A stretch of DNA of 64,000 nt from Acinetobacter sp. ANC 4173 (lineage in GTDB: Bacteria; Pseudomonadota; Gammaproteobacteria; Pseudomonadales; Moraxellaceae), in NCBI RefSeq assembly GCF_004331255.1, contig NZ_SJOF01000005.1, forward strand, positions 1 through 64,000. The letters are read 5' to 3'. Position 1 is the first letter of the stretch. Each line of letters starts with the position of its first letter. Positions 16,660 to 25,468 of the stretch are shown here, piece by piece. The notes under the pieces were generated by a model, which ran no database searches, was not told the DNA's origin, and saw only the letters and a program-made list of their open reading frames with translations. The position numbers were made by a program, and so were the translations under genes.

Positions 16660-17419
16660 CCGTATTGCTCACTATTTTGAGCAAGGTGAAGGAGAACCTT
16701 TGGTTCTCATTCACGGAGTCGGTATGCAAGCGGAAGCATGGTATCCGCAAATCGAATTTTTTTCGAACCAATATCGGGTTATTTCAGTGGATATGCCCGG
16801 TCATGGTCAAAGTACTCAATTACCAGTCGATGCCTCATTACAAGACTTTGTCGACTGGACCATTGAATTTATTAGTGCGTTAGGTTTAGGTCCAGTCAAT
16901 TTGGCTGGACACTCCATGGGTTCACTGATTACCGCAGGTGTTAGTGTCACGCGTCCTGATTTGGTCAAACGTATGGCGGTGTTAAATGGAGTATACCGTA
17001 GAACACCTCAAGCTCGCCAAGCTGTAATGCAACGTGCTGAAGAGTTGAAGCATGGTCATATTGATGTTGAAACACCGTTACAACGTTGGTTTGGTGAAAG
17101 TGAACTAGAACAAATTGCTTCAGCAAAAGTAAAGTCTTGGTTAGAAAGTGTAAATCTGTTGGGGTATACCACCGCATATTCAGCATTTGCCAGCGGAGAT
17201 GAAACTTATGCAGATGGTTGGTCGAAAATTGCCTGCCCAGCACTGGTTTTAACTGGGACAGATGACCCAAACTCAACAGCAGAAATGACCGAACAAATGG
17301 CGAATCAAGCGCCAAATGGAACAGCCGTTATTATTGAAAATGAAAGACATATGGTGAATTTAACCGCACCAGAAAAAGTTAATCAGGCAATGCAAGCTTG
17401 GCTGAATACAGCCGCTTAG
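16628..17419 (+). CDS. tgnD: Alpha/beta-fold hydrolase, candidate MFMS hydrolase
   Basis: The 263-residue enzyme has the alpha/beta hydrolase fold: oxyanion-region motif LIHGVGMQ (about residues 27-34), nucleophile elbow GHSMGS (Ser96), acid region LTGTDDPNS (about Asp213) and the histidine in ENERHMVNL (His241). In the trigonelline pathway such a hydrolase splits the N-methylformamido-methylene-succinate intermediate to succinate semialdehyde, methylamine, formate and CO2. The neighbours (flavin reductase, luciferase-type monooxygenase, aldehyde dehydrogenase) match that pathway. The fold is also shared with RutD, so the function comes from context. The start overlaps the previous gene by 32 bp and has a GGA ribosome site. 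Confidence 0.7.
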   Translation: MISKTQQLSNNRIAHYFEQGEGEPLVLIHGVGMQAEAWYPQIEFFSNQYRVISVDMPGHGQSTQLPVDASLQDFVDWTIEFISALGLGPVNLAGHSMGSLITAGVSVTRPDLVKRMAVLNGVYRRTPQARQAVMQRAEELKHGHIDVETPLQRWFGESELEQIASAKVKSWLESVNLLGYTTAYSAFASGDETYADGWSKIACPALVLTGTDDPNSTAEMTEQMANQAPNGTAVIIENERHMVNLTAPEKVNQAMQAWLNTAA

Positions 17420-17447
17420 GTTGCTGATCGATCACAGGAGTATCGAC

Positions 17448-18380
17448 ATGAGTGAACAGGATGTAGTTAATAAAATGCGCGAACTACGCGACGCTTTTGG
17501 GTCTTTCATGACTGGCGTTACCGTAGTCACTACCTGTAAAGAGGATGGAACGCCTCTAGGTTTTACTGCCAACTCTTTTGCTTCGGTGTCTTTGGACCCA
17601 GCTTTACTGCTTGTCAGTATTGCCAAGACATCAAGCAATTATCATAATTTTGCCGATGCTGCACATTTTGCAATTAATATTTTGGCAGAAGAGCAAAAAG
17701 ATATTTCAAATACCTTTGCCCGCCCAAGTGATGACCGTTTTGCAAATCTCGCATGGACAACCAGTCCTTGCAAGAACCCATTAATTGATCAAGTAAGTGC
17801 ATGGTTTGACTGCACGACGCATCAGATTGTGGATGCAGGTGATCATGCGATTTTAATTGGTAAAGTTGAAAATTTTGCATCCGCAGGTTTTGCTGGATTA
17901 GGCTATTACCGTGGCGGCTATTTCACTCCAGCAAAACTTTCTGCTGAAGTCATTACTGGTCCGAAAGTAGTGATCAGTGCCATTATTGGCCATGAAAATA
18001 AAATTCTCTTGGTAGAAACGCCTGATCATAAATGGACGATTCCACATGTCATGGTCGGCAAAGATGGTGCCGATCAAGCATTAGAAAGCATTTTTGAACA
18101 ATATCAGCCCGATGCTTCTGCTAGCTTCATTTATTCGGTTTATGAAAATATTGAAAATCAACAACAATATATTTCATTCTTATGTAATACCCCAGTAGAT
18201 GATGCCATTGCGGGAACCTTTGTCGATTTAAACCAATTAGAACAACTCGAATTTGTCGATAGTGCCTTAGAAAGTATGTTAATGCGTTATCGTAAAGAGA
18301 ATCACCTAAAAACATATGGTGTTTATTACGGTAATCAAACCAGCGGAACGGTTCGTCAAATTGTTAAAGAGGGAGTTTAA
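17448..18380 (+). CDS. tgnA: Flavin reductase with Nudix-like C-terminal extension, candidate TgnA
   Basis: The ATG at 17448 is chosen because CACAGGAG lies 6 bp upstream, giving 310 residues. The first half (about 8-165) is a flavin reductase/RutF-type domain: FGSFMTGVTVVTTCKEDGTP, LGFTANSFASVSLDPALLL, and the closing LGYYRGGYF. It would supply reduced flavin to the partner monooxygenase. The second half (about 175-310; VVISAIIGHENKILLVETPD, then HKWTIPHVMV) looks like a Nudix fold, but the Nudix-box glutamates are mostly missing (VGKDGADQALESIFEQY), so it is probably a regulatory or binding module. Plain flavin reductases are about 160-180 residues, so this is a fusion. Confidence 0.75.
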   Translation: MSEQDVVNKMRELRDAFGSFMTGVTVVTTCKEDGTPLGFTANSFASVSLDPALLLVSIAKTSSNYHNFADAAHFAINILAEEQKDISNTFARPSDDRFANLAWTTSPCKNPLIDQVSAWFDCTTHQIVDAGDHAILIGKVENFASAGFAGLGYYRGGYFTPAKLSAEVITGPKVVISAIIGHENKILLVETPDHKWTIPHVMVGKDGADQALESIFEQYQPDASASFIYSVYENIENQQQYISFLCNTPVDDAIAGTFVDLNQLEQLEFVDSALESMLMRYRKENHLKTYGVYYGNQTSGTVRQIVKEGV

Positions 18381-18382
18381 TC

Positions 18383-19420
18383 ATGCGTTTTTCATTATTT
18401 GTGCATATGGAACGAGTTTCTGATCAACAAACACAGAAGCAACTTTATGATGAAATGGTTGAACTCTGTCAAATTGCAGACCGCGGCGGTATGCATGCGA
18501 TTTGGACGGGTGAACACCATGCGATGAACTTTACCATTGCTCCTAACCCCTTTATTAATTTAGCGGATTTGGCCAATAAAACTCAAAATGTACGTCTAGG
18601 TACAGGAACAATTGTTGCCCCTTTTTGGCATCCTATTAAGCTTGCTGGCGAAGCGGCGATGACCGATATTATTACCAATGGTCGTTTAGATATCGGGATT
18701 GCCCGTGGAGCCTATTCATTTGAATATGAGCGGATGGTTCCTGGAATGGATGCATGGAGTGCAGGTCAGCGTCTACGTGAAATGATTCCCGCTGTAAAGA
18801 ACTTATGGAAAGGTGATTATGAACATAAAGGTGAGTTTTGGCAGTTCCCGAAAACTACATCAGCACCGCAACCCCTTCAACAGCCTTTTCCGCCAATTTG
18901 GGTGGCAGCGCGTGATCCAAACAGCCATGAGTTTGCGGTGCAAAACGGCTGTAATGTGCAAGTGACACCTTTACATTTTGGCGATGACGAAGTTGAAAAA
19001 CTAATGGGACACTTCAACACAGCTTGTGAAAAGTTTGCTGATATTCCTCGCCCTGAAATTATGTTACTCCGCCATACCTATGTAGCTGACAGTGAAGCAG
19101 ACGCTCAATTGGCTGCTGATGAAATTAATACGTTCTATAACTATTTTGGTGCATGGTTTAAAAATGAGCGAGAAATTACTCAAGGCTTAATTGCACCATT
19201 AAGTGCTGAAGAAATCGCAGCACATCCATTTTATACCCCTGAAGCAATGCGTAAGAATAATGTGATTGGTCAAGCGCAAGAAGTAATTGATCGTCTGAAA
19301 GCTTATGAAGCGATGGGATATAACGAATATTCATTCTGGATTGACACTGGTATGAGTTTTGAACGCAAAAAAGCTTCGTTAGAACGTATGATCAATGAAG
19401 TAATGCCTGCATTTGCATAA
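18383..19420 (+). CDS. tgnB: Luciferase-like flavin monooxygenase, candidate TgnB ring-cleaving oxygenase
   Basis: The 345-residue protein is a bacterial-luciferase-like monooxygenase. It starts MRFSLFVHMERVS, carries AIWTGEHHAMNFTIAPNPFI (the EHH motif of the family, about residues 43-50), RLGTGTIVAPFWHPIKLAGE, GRLDIGIARGAY and PIWVAARDPNSHEFA. It is coded 2 bp after the flavin reductase and would use the reduced flavin to insert oxygen. In A. baylyi the homologous pair opens the ring of trigonelline. Pyridine itself is opened by a similar pair in Arthrobacter, so other N-heterocycles are possible. The methylamine genes in the same island favour an N-methylated ring as substrate. Confidence 0.75.
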   Translation: MRFSLFVHMERVSDQQTQKQLYDEMVELCQIADRGGMHAIWTGEHHAMNFTIAPNPFINLADLANKTQNVRLGTGTIVAPFWHPIKLAGEAAMTDIITNGRLDIGIARGAYSFEYERMVPGMDAWSAGQRLREMIPAVKNLWKGDYEHKGEFWQFPKTTSAPQPLQQPFPPIWVAARDPNSHEFAVQNGCNVQVTPLHFGDDEVEKLMGHFNTACEKFADIPRPEIMLLRHTYVADSEADAQLAADEINTFYNYFGAWFKNEREITQGLIAPLSAEEIAAHPFYTPEAMRKNNVIGQAQEVIDRLKAYEAMGYNEYSFWIDTGMSFERKKASLERMINEVMPAFA

Positions 19421-19434
19421 GAGAGGCAAGGACG

Positions 19435-20904
19435 ATGACCTCAGAATTTCAATTGTATATTAACGGTCAGTTTGAAGCGGGTGCTGCACGTTTTAGCAGT
19501 ATTAACCCTGCAACTGGTCAAGTGTGGGCAGAAATGCCTGAGGCACGCAGCGATGAAGTCAATCGTGCTGTCGATGCTGCACAGCAAGCATTAACTGATC
19601 CTGCTTGGGCTAGCTTAACTGCATCTCAGCGAGGACAGTTGCTTTATAAACTTGCCGATTTAATTGAACAGGCTGCACCGCAGTTAGCTGAAATTGAAAC
19701 TCAGGATACAGGCAAGATTATACGTGAAACGTCTAGTCAAATTGCTTATGTGGCGCAATATTACCGTTACTACGCAGGTGTTGCAGATAAAATACAGGGC
19801 AGCTTTATTCCTGTAGATAAACCAGACATGCAAGTGTGGACCGTGCGTGAACCTGTTGGGGTGATTGCTGCGATTGTGCCTTGGAACAGCCAACTGTTTT
19901 TGTCTGCTGTTAAACTTGGTCCAGCTTTGGCCGCAGGTTGCACTGTCGTGCTCAAAGCATCAGAAGAAGGGCCAGGGCCTTTACTTGAGTTTGCAAAACT
20001 TGTGCATGCCGCAGGTTTTCCAGCAGGTGTCGTGAACATTATTACAGGCTTCGGTCCCGAATGTGGTGCAGTGCTGAGTAGCCACCCTAAAGTAGCGCAT
20101 GTCGCTTTTACGGGTGGGCCTGAAACAGCTAAGCATATCGTCAAAAATAGTGCTGAAAATTTAGCCAAGGTTTCTTTGGAACTGGGCGGTAAATCTCCCT
20201 TTATCGTATTTGCAGATGCTGACTTACAAAGTGCAGTCAACGCACAAGTGGCTGCAATTTTTGCAGCAACAGGTCAAAGCTGTGTGGCTGGTTCGCGTTT
20301 ATTGATTGAAGCCAGTATCAAAGATCAATTTTTAGAAAAATTGGTTGAGCGAGTACAGCGCATTCGTGTTGGCTTGCCAAATGACATGGCCACTGAGTAT
20401 GGTCCACTTTGTACTTTGCGCCAACGTGAAAAAATTGAGCAGGTGGTACACGCTTCTATTCAACAAGGGGCAATCTTGTTGACGGGTGGGCAGGCATTAG
20501 ACAGAGATGGCTTTTATTATGCGCCAACCATTTTGGACTGTAGTACGGCACCTCAGGCTGATTGTATTACCACAGAATTGTTTGGCCCAGTGCTATCGGT
20601 AGATAGCTTCACCACTGAACAAGAAGCCATCCAAAAAGCCAATAGCACCCCCTATGGATTGGCTTCAGGTGTATTTACCACCAACTTAACTCGTGCCCAT
20701 CGCATGACCAAAGCGATCTGTGCAGGCATTGTTTGGTTAAACACCTATCGTGCCGTTTCTCCTTTGGCCCCCTTTGGTGGCTATGGTTTATCGGGTCATG
20801 GTCGCGAAGGTGGCTTAGATGCGGTATTGGATTACACCACCACTAAAACGGTATGGCTAAGAACCTCAGATGACCCGATTGATGACCCTTTCGTCATGAG
20901 GTAA
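19435..20904 (+). CDS. tgnC: NAD(P)-dependent aldehyde dehydrogenase, candidate TgnC
   Basis: The 489-residue enzyme has all aldehyde dehydrogenase signatures: the cofactor-site motif IVPWNSQLFLSAVKLGPALA (about residues 148-167), the catalytic glutamate in VSLELGGKSPFIVFADADLQ, the catalytic cysteine in ATGQSCVAGSRLL (about residue 285), and a C-terminal PFGGYGLSGHGREGG. In the trigonelline pathway this step oxidises the hydroxybutyrolactone product of ring opening (MFMB) to the substituted succinate (MFMS). It is the last gene of the operon that begins at 16057. Sequence alone cannot separate this from other aldehyde dehydrogenases; the assignment is by synteny. Confidence 0.75.
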   Translation: MTSEFQLYINGQFEAGAARFSSINPATGQVWAEMPEARSDEVNRAVDAAQQALTDPAWASLTASQRGQLLYKLADLIEQAAPQLAEIETQDTGKIIRETSSQIAYVAQYYRYYAGVADKIQGSFIPVDKPDMQVWTVREPVGVIAAIVPWNSQLFLSAVKLGPALAAGCTVVLKASEEGPGPLLEFAKLVHAAGFPAGVVNIITGFGPECGAVLSSHPKVAHVAFTGGPETAKHIVKNSAENLAKVSLELGGKSPFIVFADADLQSAVNAQVAAIFAATGQSCVAGSRLLIEASIKDQFLEKLVERVQRIRVGLPNDMATEYGPLCTLRQREKIEQVVHASIQQGAILLTGGQALDRDGFYYAPTILDCSTAPQADCITTELFGPVLSVDSFTTEQEAIQKANSTPYGLASGVFTTNLTRAHRMTKAICAGIVWLNTYRAVSPLAPFGGYGLSGHGREGGLDAVLDYTTTKTVWLRTSDDPIDDPFVMR

Positions 20905-21255
20905 AGCGGGTTTATGCCATATTTTAGGATTATTTAATTATTTAGATAATTTAAATAAACGGATTGCTCGAAGAAAATGGATTTTCGATTGAGCCAACTT
21001 CGATGGAGATATCGAGTTGGCACGGCATTGCTTTATATAACATTTAAAACAATGACCTACAAAATTTTATTTTATTCAATTCCGTTTGACTTAACAAAAA
21101 GGATATCCCTAGTAGACGAAACTCAATTGCAGTATTTTTAGATTAAGTAATAAATGGTTTAAAAATTGCTTTGCATTTTGGGAATAAAAAATTCCTTGAA
21201 AGAATTCTTGGAATCGTCATCTAGGCCAATTCTCTATAAAAGTGAGATTAAGGAT
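20905..21255. other. Intergenic region with a structured element before the permease
   Basis: No gene is supported. CCAACTTCGAT (20994-21004) pairs imperfectly with ATCGAGTTGG (21011-21020), and the flanking GCTCGAA and TCGATTGAGC can extend alternative pairings. The structure could end the upstream operon or partly attenuate read-through into the permease gene. The rest is AT-rich. I find no TGGTATACCA operator here, which suggests that permease expression depends on read-through or on another regulator. Confidence 0.45.
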
Positions 21256-22659
21256 ATGAGTCAAAATGCAACAACAGGAAAAGCTTTTGAAATAGAAAGC
21301 AACAGTATCGATTATGTTGATCCGTCGCAAAGAAACGGCAACGTAAAAGATTTATTTACTTTGTGGTTCTGTACCAATATTGCACCCTTGGCAGTGATTA
21401 CGGGAGCTATGGCTGTACAGACATTTAAATTGAACATCATCAGTGCCTTTACAGCAATTTTGTTTGGTCATTTCTTTGGCGCAGCTATTTTAGCCTTAAC
21501 CTCGGCGCAAGGGCCGCAGGTCGGTATTCCTCAAATGATCCAGAGTCGTGCACAATTTGGTCGCTATGGCGCATTATTGGTGGTTATTTTCACGACTTTC
21601 ATTTATCTGGGCTTTTTTACCTCCAACATTATTTTGTCGGGTAAAACCTTACATACCGTTATTCCTGCAATCCCCGTACCGACAGCAACCGTAATTGGTG
21701 CCATTGTTGCGACCTTAATCGGGATTATTGGTTATCACTTTATCCATAAGTTCAACAAAATTGGCACATGGTTTATGGGTGGGGCGCTTTTAATTGGTTT
21801 TGCACTGATGATTCCGCATGTAACGGCTGAGGTTCTTGCCAAAGGGTCTTTTAACTTAAAAGGTTGGTTTGCTATGTTCTGCGTATGCGCAATCTGGCAA
21901 ATTAGTTTTTCTCCTTATACTTCGGATTACTCACGTTACCTACCTAAAGAAATTGGTATTTTCAAACCGTTTATTAATACCTACTTAGGTGCAGCTCTAG
22001 GTACGATCATTGCATTTAGCTTTGGTATGCTTGCGGTCAGTATTATGACCACCAATGATGCCATGCTTGCGGTTAAAACTGTCACAGGTGGTTTTGGCTA
22101 TGTACTCATGATTTTGTTCTTATGTAATATCATTGGGCATAATGCCATGAATTTATATGGCGCATCACTTTCCTTTATTACTGCGATTCAAACCTTTGCA
22201 GGGAAGTGGATCCCGAGTAAAAATACGCGCATTCTTTTGTCGATCTTCGTACTCATTCTTTCAACAGGAACTGCACTCTGGGCATCAAGCAGCTTTATCA
22301 GCTACTTCCTAAACTTCATCTTTGCGTTGTTATTTATCCTTATTCCTTGGGTCGTTATTAACCTGATGGATTTCTATTACATCAACAAAAAGCGTTATGA
22401 CATTGATGCTATTTTTGATGAAAACGGTGGTAAATACGGTAAATACAATGTTAAAACCCTCGCTGCCTATTTCATTGGAATTGTGGTTCAAATTCCATTC
22501 CTGACCAACTCGTTCTTTACCGGTACGTTTGCCAACATTATTCCAGATGTCGATATTTCTTGGATTGTCGGCATGTTGGTTACCGCAGTGATCTATTACC
22601 TGTTTAATCAGTCCAAGGTCTCTGCACGTCATTACGACGTCTCAACCAAAAAATGTTAA
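21256..22659 (+). CDS. NCS1-family permease, candidate trigonelline transporter
   Basis: Starting at the ATG at 21256, which has AAGGA 3 bp upstream (an alternative start at 21166 lacks a ribosome site), the protein has 467 residues and about twelve membrane segments. Family motifs of nucleobase-cation-symport-1 (CodB/allantoin-type) permeases are present: QGPQVGIPQMIQSRAQFGRY (about residues 86-105), AIWQISFSPYTSDYSRYLP, and a late VVINLMDFYYINKKRYDIDA. It would import an N-heterocycle such as trigonelline with a cation across the inner membrane. It is followed after 37 bp by an outer-membrane porin gene, giving uptake through both membranes. Confidence 0.85.
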   Translation: MSQNATTGKAFEIESNSIDYVDPSQRNGNVKDLFTLWFCTNIAPLAVITGAMAVQTFKLNIISAFTAILFGHFFGAAILALTSAQGPQVGIPQMIQSRAQFGRYGALLVVIFTTFIYLGFFTSNIILSGKTLHTVIPAIPVPTATVIGAIVATLIGIIGYHFIHKFNKIGTWFMGGALLIGFALMIPHVTAEVLAKGSFNLKGWFAMFCVCAIWQISFSPYTSDYSRYLPKEIGIFKPFINTYLGAALGTIIAFSFGMLAVSIMTTNDAMLAVKTVTGGFGYVLMILFLCNIIGHNAMNLYGASLSFITAIQTFAGKWIPSKNTRILLSIFVLILSTGTALWASSSFISYFLNFIFALLFILIPWVVINLMDFYYINKKRYDIDAIFDENGGKYGKYNVKTLAAYFIGIVVQIPFLTNSFFTGTFANIIPDVDISWIVGMLVTAVIYYLFNQSKVSARHYDVSTKKC

Positions 22660-22696
22660 GTCAAGGTAAAGACATTAAGTTTGTAAGGAATAAAAA

Positions 22697-23866
22697 ATGA
22701 AACATTCATATTATCGTTTTGGCTTAGGTTTAATCAGTACGAGTCTCGCACTGCCTTGTTTTGCAGCAATTACTTTGGGTGATGCCCAAACCGACACTGG
22801 TGCACTGACCATTTCAGGTTATGTACGTGCCAATTATCAAGATAAAAATTATGGTTCCGATAATGACCATAAACTGCAATTTAATGCTGCGAAGCTGGCT
22901 TTAGACTATGCAACACCGAAATGGTTTGCACATGGTGAATACCGTTGCTACCAGTATAATACTTTATGTGATTTCTCGACTTTGGTCGATGCTTATGCAG
23001 GTTATCGTTTTAATGAACAACAAAATGTGACCGTAGGTTTACAACCGATTCCTTTTGGTGTGGCACGTTTTTGGGAAAGTTCATTATATGGTGGTATTAA
23101 CAACACCATGGGCTTAGAAGATGCACATAATTTGGGCGTGAACTACCATCATGAACTGAATTCAACCAAAATAGATTTGGCTTACTTTGCCACTGATGGT
23201 GGAAACTACCATGGTGATAGTCGTGATTCAGCACGTTATACAGGCAACTTTGTAGAGTCGGATGATGCAACGCGTTCAACACTGAATGAAAAAAATATGT
23301 GGATTGGACGAATTAGCCAAGACATTAAATTAAACAGTGTGCCTGATTTGAGTTTAAACCTAGGCGGCTCCTACTGGCATTCAGACATTGAAAATAAGAC
23401 CACAGACTTAGATGGCTCCCGTAAAGCGTGGGCATTGTTTGGAAGTTTGGCTTATCAAAATCTAGCATTGACACTTACCGGTGGTAAAAATTCAGTAAGC
23501 AATCAAGATTCAATTCGTCCACATGAGTCAGTGATGGGTTCTTATGATGGTGAATATGACGTTGCCAATAAGGGTGCATTTTATACAGCCGATGTTCGTT
23601 ATAACTTTAAAGATGTATACAAAGGCTTAAGCATTACCCCCTATGCGGCATATACCACTTATGTCAAAGATCAGGATGGCTATAAAGATTCAACCCGAAA
23701 CTTTTTAGGTGCTTCATTTGACTATAAAAAGGTGTCTTTAGTGGCTGAATATATCTTCAGTAAGAATGACCCATTTATTGGTGGAACTCAGGCTGCGTTA
23801 GCGCAAGGCGATGCTGATGACAAATGGAATAGACTATTGAACTTAACCTTCTTCTATTATTTCTAA
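22697..23866 (+). CDS. Outer-membrane porin (OprO/OprP-like) for substrate entry
   Basis: The 389-residue protein has a clear signal peptide (about residues 1-24, ending LALPCFA) and the alternating amphipathic strands of a beta-barrel, ending in aromatic residues (LLNLTFFYYF), the usual outer-membrane assembly signal. The region GALTISGYVRANYQDK, then ALDYATPKWFAHGEYRCY, and QNVTVGLQPIPFGVARFW resembles phosphate-selective-porin-type or DcaP-type porins. Residues in the pore cannot be assigned by eye. Its position after the NCS1 permease suggests that it takes up the same substrate. The gene is preceded by AAGGAAT. Confidence 0.8.
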   Translation: MKHSYYRFGLGLISTSLALPCFAAITLGDAQTDTGALTISGYVRANYQDKNYGSDNDHKLQFNAAKLALDYATPKWFAHGEYRCYQYNTLCDFSTLVDAYAGYRFNEQQNVTVGLQPIPFGVARFWESSLYGGINNTMGLEDAHNLGVNYHHELNSTKIDLAYFATDGGNYHGDSRDSARYTGNFVESDDATRSTLNEKNMWIGRISQDIKLNSVPDLSLNLGGSYWHSDIENKTTDLDGSRKAWALFGSLAYQNLALTLTGGKNSVSNQDSIRPHESVMGSYDGEYDVANKGAFYTADVRYNFKDVYKGLSITPYAAYTTYVKDQDGYKDSTRNFLGASFDYKKVSLVAEYIFSKNDPFIGGTQAALAQGDADDKWNRLLNLTFFYYF

Positions 23867-23910
23867 TTGGTAAAATGGGCAGACTGCTCAAAAAAATTTC
23901 CTCATTTATC

Positions 23911-23942
23911 TGGTATACCATATTTCAATAATATGGTATCCA
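23911..23942. promoter_or_regulatory. Second GntR-type operator, upstream of the SSA dehydrogenase operon
   Basis: TGGTATACCA (23911-23920) is identical to the centre of the palindrome at 16002-16017. A second, degenerate copy, ATGGTATCCA, lies at 23933-23942, about two helical turns away. Both are 75-105 bp before the dehydrogenase start. A shared regulator for the two operons is inferred. Confidence 0.6.
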
Positions 23943-24017
23943 ATTTATTATTCAGTTAACGGAATACGCGCTACAGATATTTTGACTGAAGTTACAGTTT
24001 AAAAGGTAGGATATACA

Positions 24018-25466
24018 ATGACTCCAATGGGACCACTTTTTCATCAGCAAGCATTGATTGCAGGGCAATGGTGTGATGCAGATAATCAACAAACAACCAC
24101 GATTTATAACCCTGCTAATCAGCAAGTGATCGGTCAAGTTCCCAATATGGGCAAAGCTGAAGCAGAACGTGCGATTCAAGCAGCTTATGCCGCATGGCCA
24201 ATGTGGAAAGCCAAAACTGCAAAAGAACGTTCAGTTTTATTAAAAAAATGGTATGAGCTGATTATTCAGCATAGTGATGAATTGGCAGCGATATTGACCA
24301 TTGAACAGGGCAAGCCTTTATTTGAAGCCAAAGGTGAGATTGTTTATGCTGCCAGCTTTATTGAATGGTTTGCTGAAGAAGCGAAACGAATTTATGGGGA
24401 TGTTATCCCTAGCCCTTATCCCGACGCGCGCATTGTTGTAAACAAACAACCGATTGGTGTCGTTGCAGCGATTACCCCTTGGAATTTTCCTGCTGCGATG
24501 ATTACCCGAAAAGTGGCACCTGCACTGGCTGCGGGTTGTCCTTGTATTGTTAAACCTGCACCAGAAACACCATTTACAGCTTTAGCCTTAGCTGATTTAG
24601 CGGTACAAGCTGGAATTCCTGCAGAAATTTTGAGTGTGATTACAGGCGACGCAGTGCAAATTGGTGATGCCATTTTCTCTAGTGATGCTGTACGCAAGTT
24701 TACGTTCACTGGCTCAACACCTGTAGGGAAAATGCTTCTGCAACAATCAGCAAAGACCCTGAAAAAAGTCTCCTTGGAATTGGGTGGCAACGCACCGTTT
24801 ATTGTATTTGATGATGCTGATATCGATGCCGCTGTTGAAGGTGCACTCATTGCCAAGTTCCGAAATGCAGGACAAACCTGTGTTTGTGTAAATCGCTTTT
24901 TGGTGCAAGCAGGGATTTACGAAAAATTCATTCAAGTCTTCAAAAGTAAAATTGAAGCCTTAAAAGTCGGCAATGGTTTAGAAGCAGGACATGAAATTGG
25001 CCCATTGATTAATCAAGGTGCAGTGGAAAAAGTTCAATCACACATTCAAGATGCACTTTCCAAGCAGGGTCGTTTAGTGGCTGGTGGACAAAGCCACATA
25101 GCGGGTCCGCTATTTTTTGAACCGACACTGATTGCCGATGCAAATACTGACATGTTAGTGGCAACTCAAGAAACTTTTGGTCCACTTGCGGCGGTATTTA
25201 AGTTTGAAACTGAAAATCAAGCCGTACAGATGGCAAATGACACAGAATATGGTCTTGCTGCCTATTGTTATACCCGAGACTTAGGCCGTGCATGGCGTAT
25301 GAGTGAACAGCTTGAGTACGGTATGGTTGGGATCAATAAAGGTCTCATTTCAAATGAAGTTGCACCTTTTGGTGGCGTAAAACATTCTGGTTTAGGGCGT
25401 GAAGGCTCTAAATACGGCATCGAAGACTATCTTGAAATTAAATACACTTTATTTGGAGGCATTTAA
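24018..25466 (+). CDS. tgnE: Succinate-semialdehyde dehydrogenase
   Basis: The 482-residue protein resembles GabD-type succinate-semialdehyde dehydrogenases: AAITPWNFPAAMITRKVAPA (about residues 151-170), catalytic glutamate in VSLELGGNAPFIVFDDADID, catalytic cysteine in NAGQTCVCVNRFLVQ, and the C-terminal PFGGVKHSGLGREGSKYGIE. It would oxidise succinate semialdehyde from the ring-cleavage route to succinate for the TCA cycle. It forms a two-gene operon with the following CMD-family gene, which starts 2 bp after the stop. The upstream TGGTATACCA sites link it to the GntR-type regulator. The tgn letter follows the A. baylyi scheme as I recall it. Confidence 0.82.
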   Translation: MTPMGPLFHQQALIAGQWCDADNQQTTTIYNPANQQVIGQVPNMGKAEAERAIQAAYAAWPMWKAKTAKERSVLLKKWYELIIQHSDELAAILTIEQGKPLFEAKGEIVYAASFIEWFAEEAKRIYGDVIPSPYPDARIVVNKQPIGVVAAITPWNFPAAMITRKVAPALAAGCPCIVKPAPETPFTALALADLAVQAGIPAEILSVITGDAVQIGDAIFSSDAVRKFTFTGSTPVGKMLLQQSAKTLKKVSLELGGNAPFIVFDDADIDAAVEGALIAKFRNAGQTCVCVNRFLVQAGIYEKFIQVFKSKIEALKVGNGLEAGHEIGPLINQGAVEKVQSHIQDALSKQGRLVAGGQSHIAGPLFFEPTLIADANTDMLVATQETFGPLAAVFKFETENQAVQMANDTEYGLAAYCYTRDLGRAWRMSEQLEYGMVGINKGLISNEVAPFGGVKHSGLGREGSKYGIEDYLEIKYTLFGGI

Positions 25467-25468
25467 GC

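Noticed and set aside
16057..20904. Rut uracil-degradation operon
   Set aside because: The hydrolase and flavin reductase resemble RutD and RutF, but RutB-like amidohydrolase and RutC are missing, and aldehyde dehydrogenases plus an SSA step fit the trigonelline scheme better.
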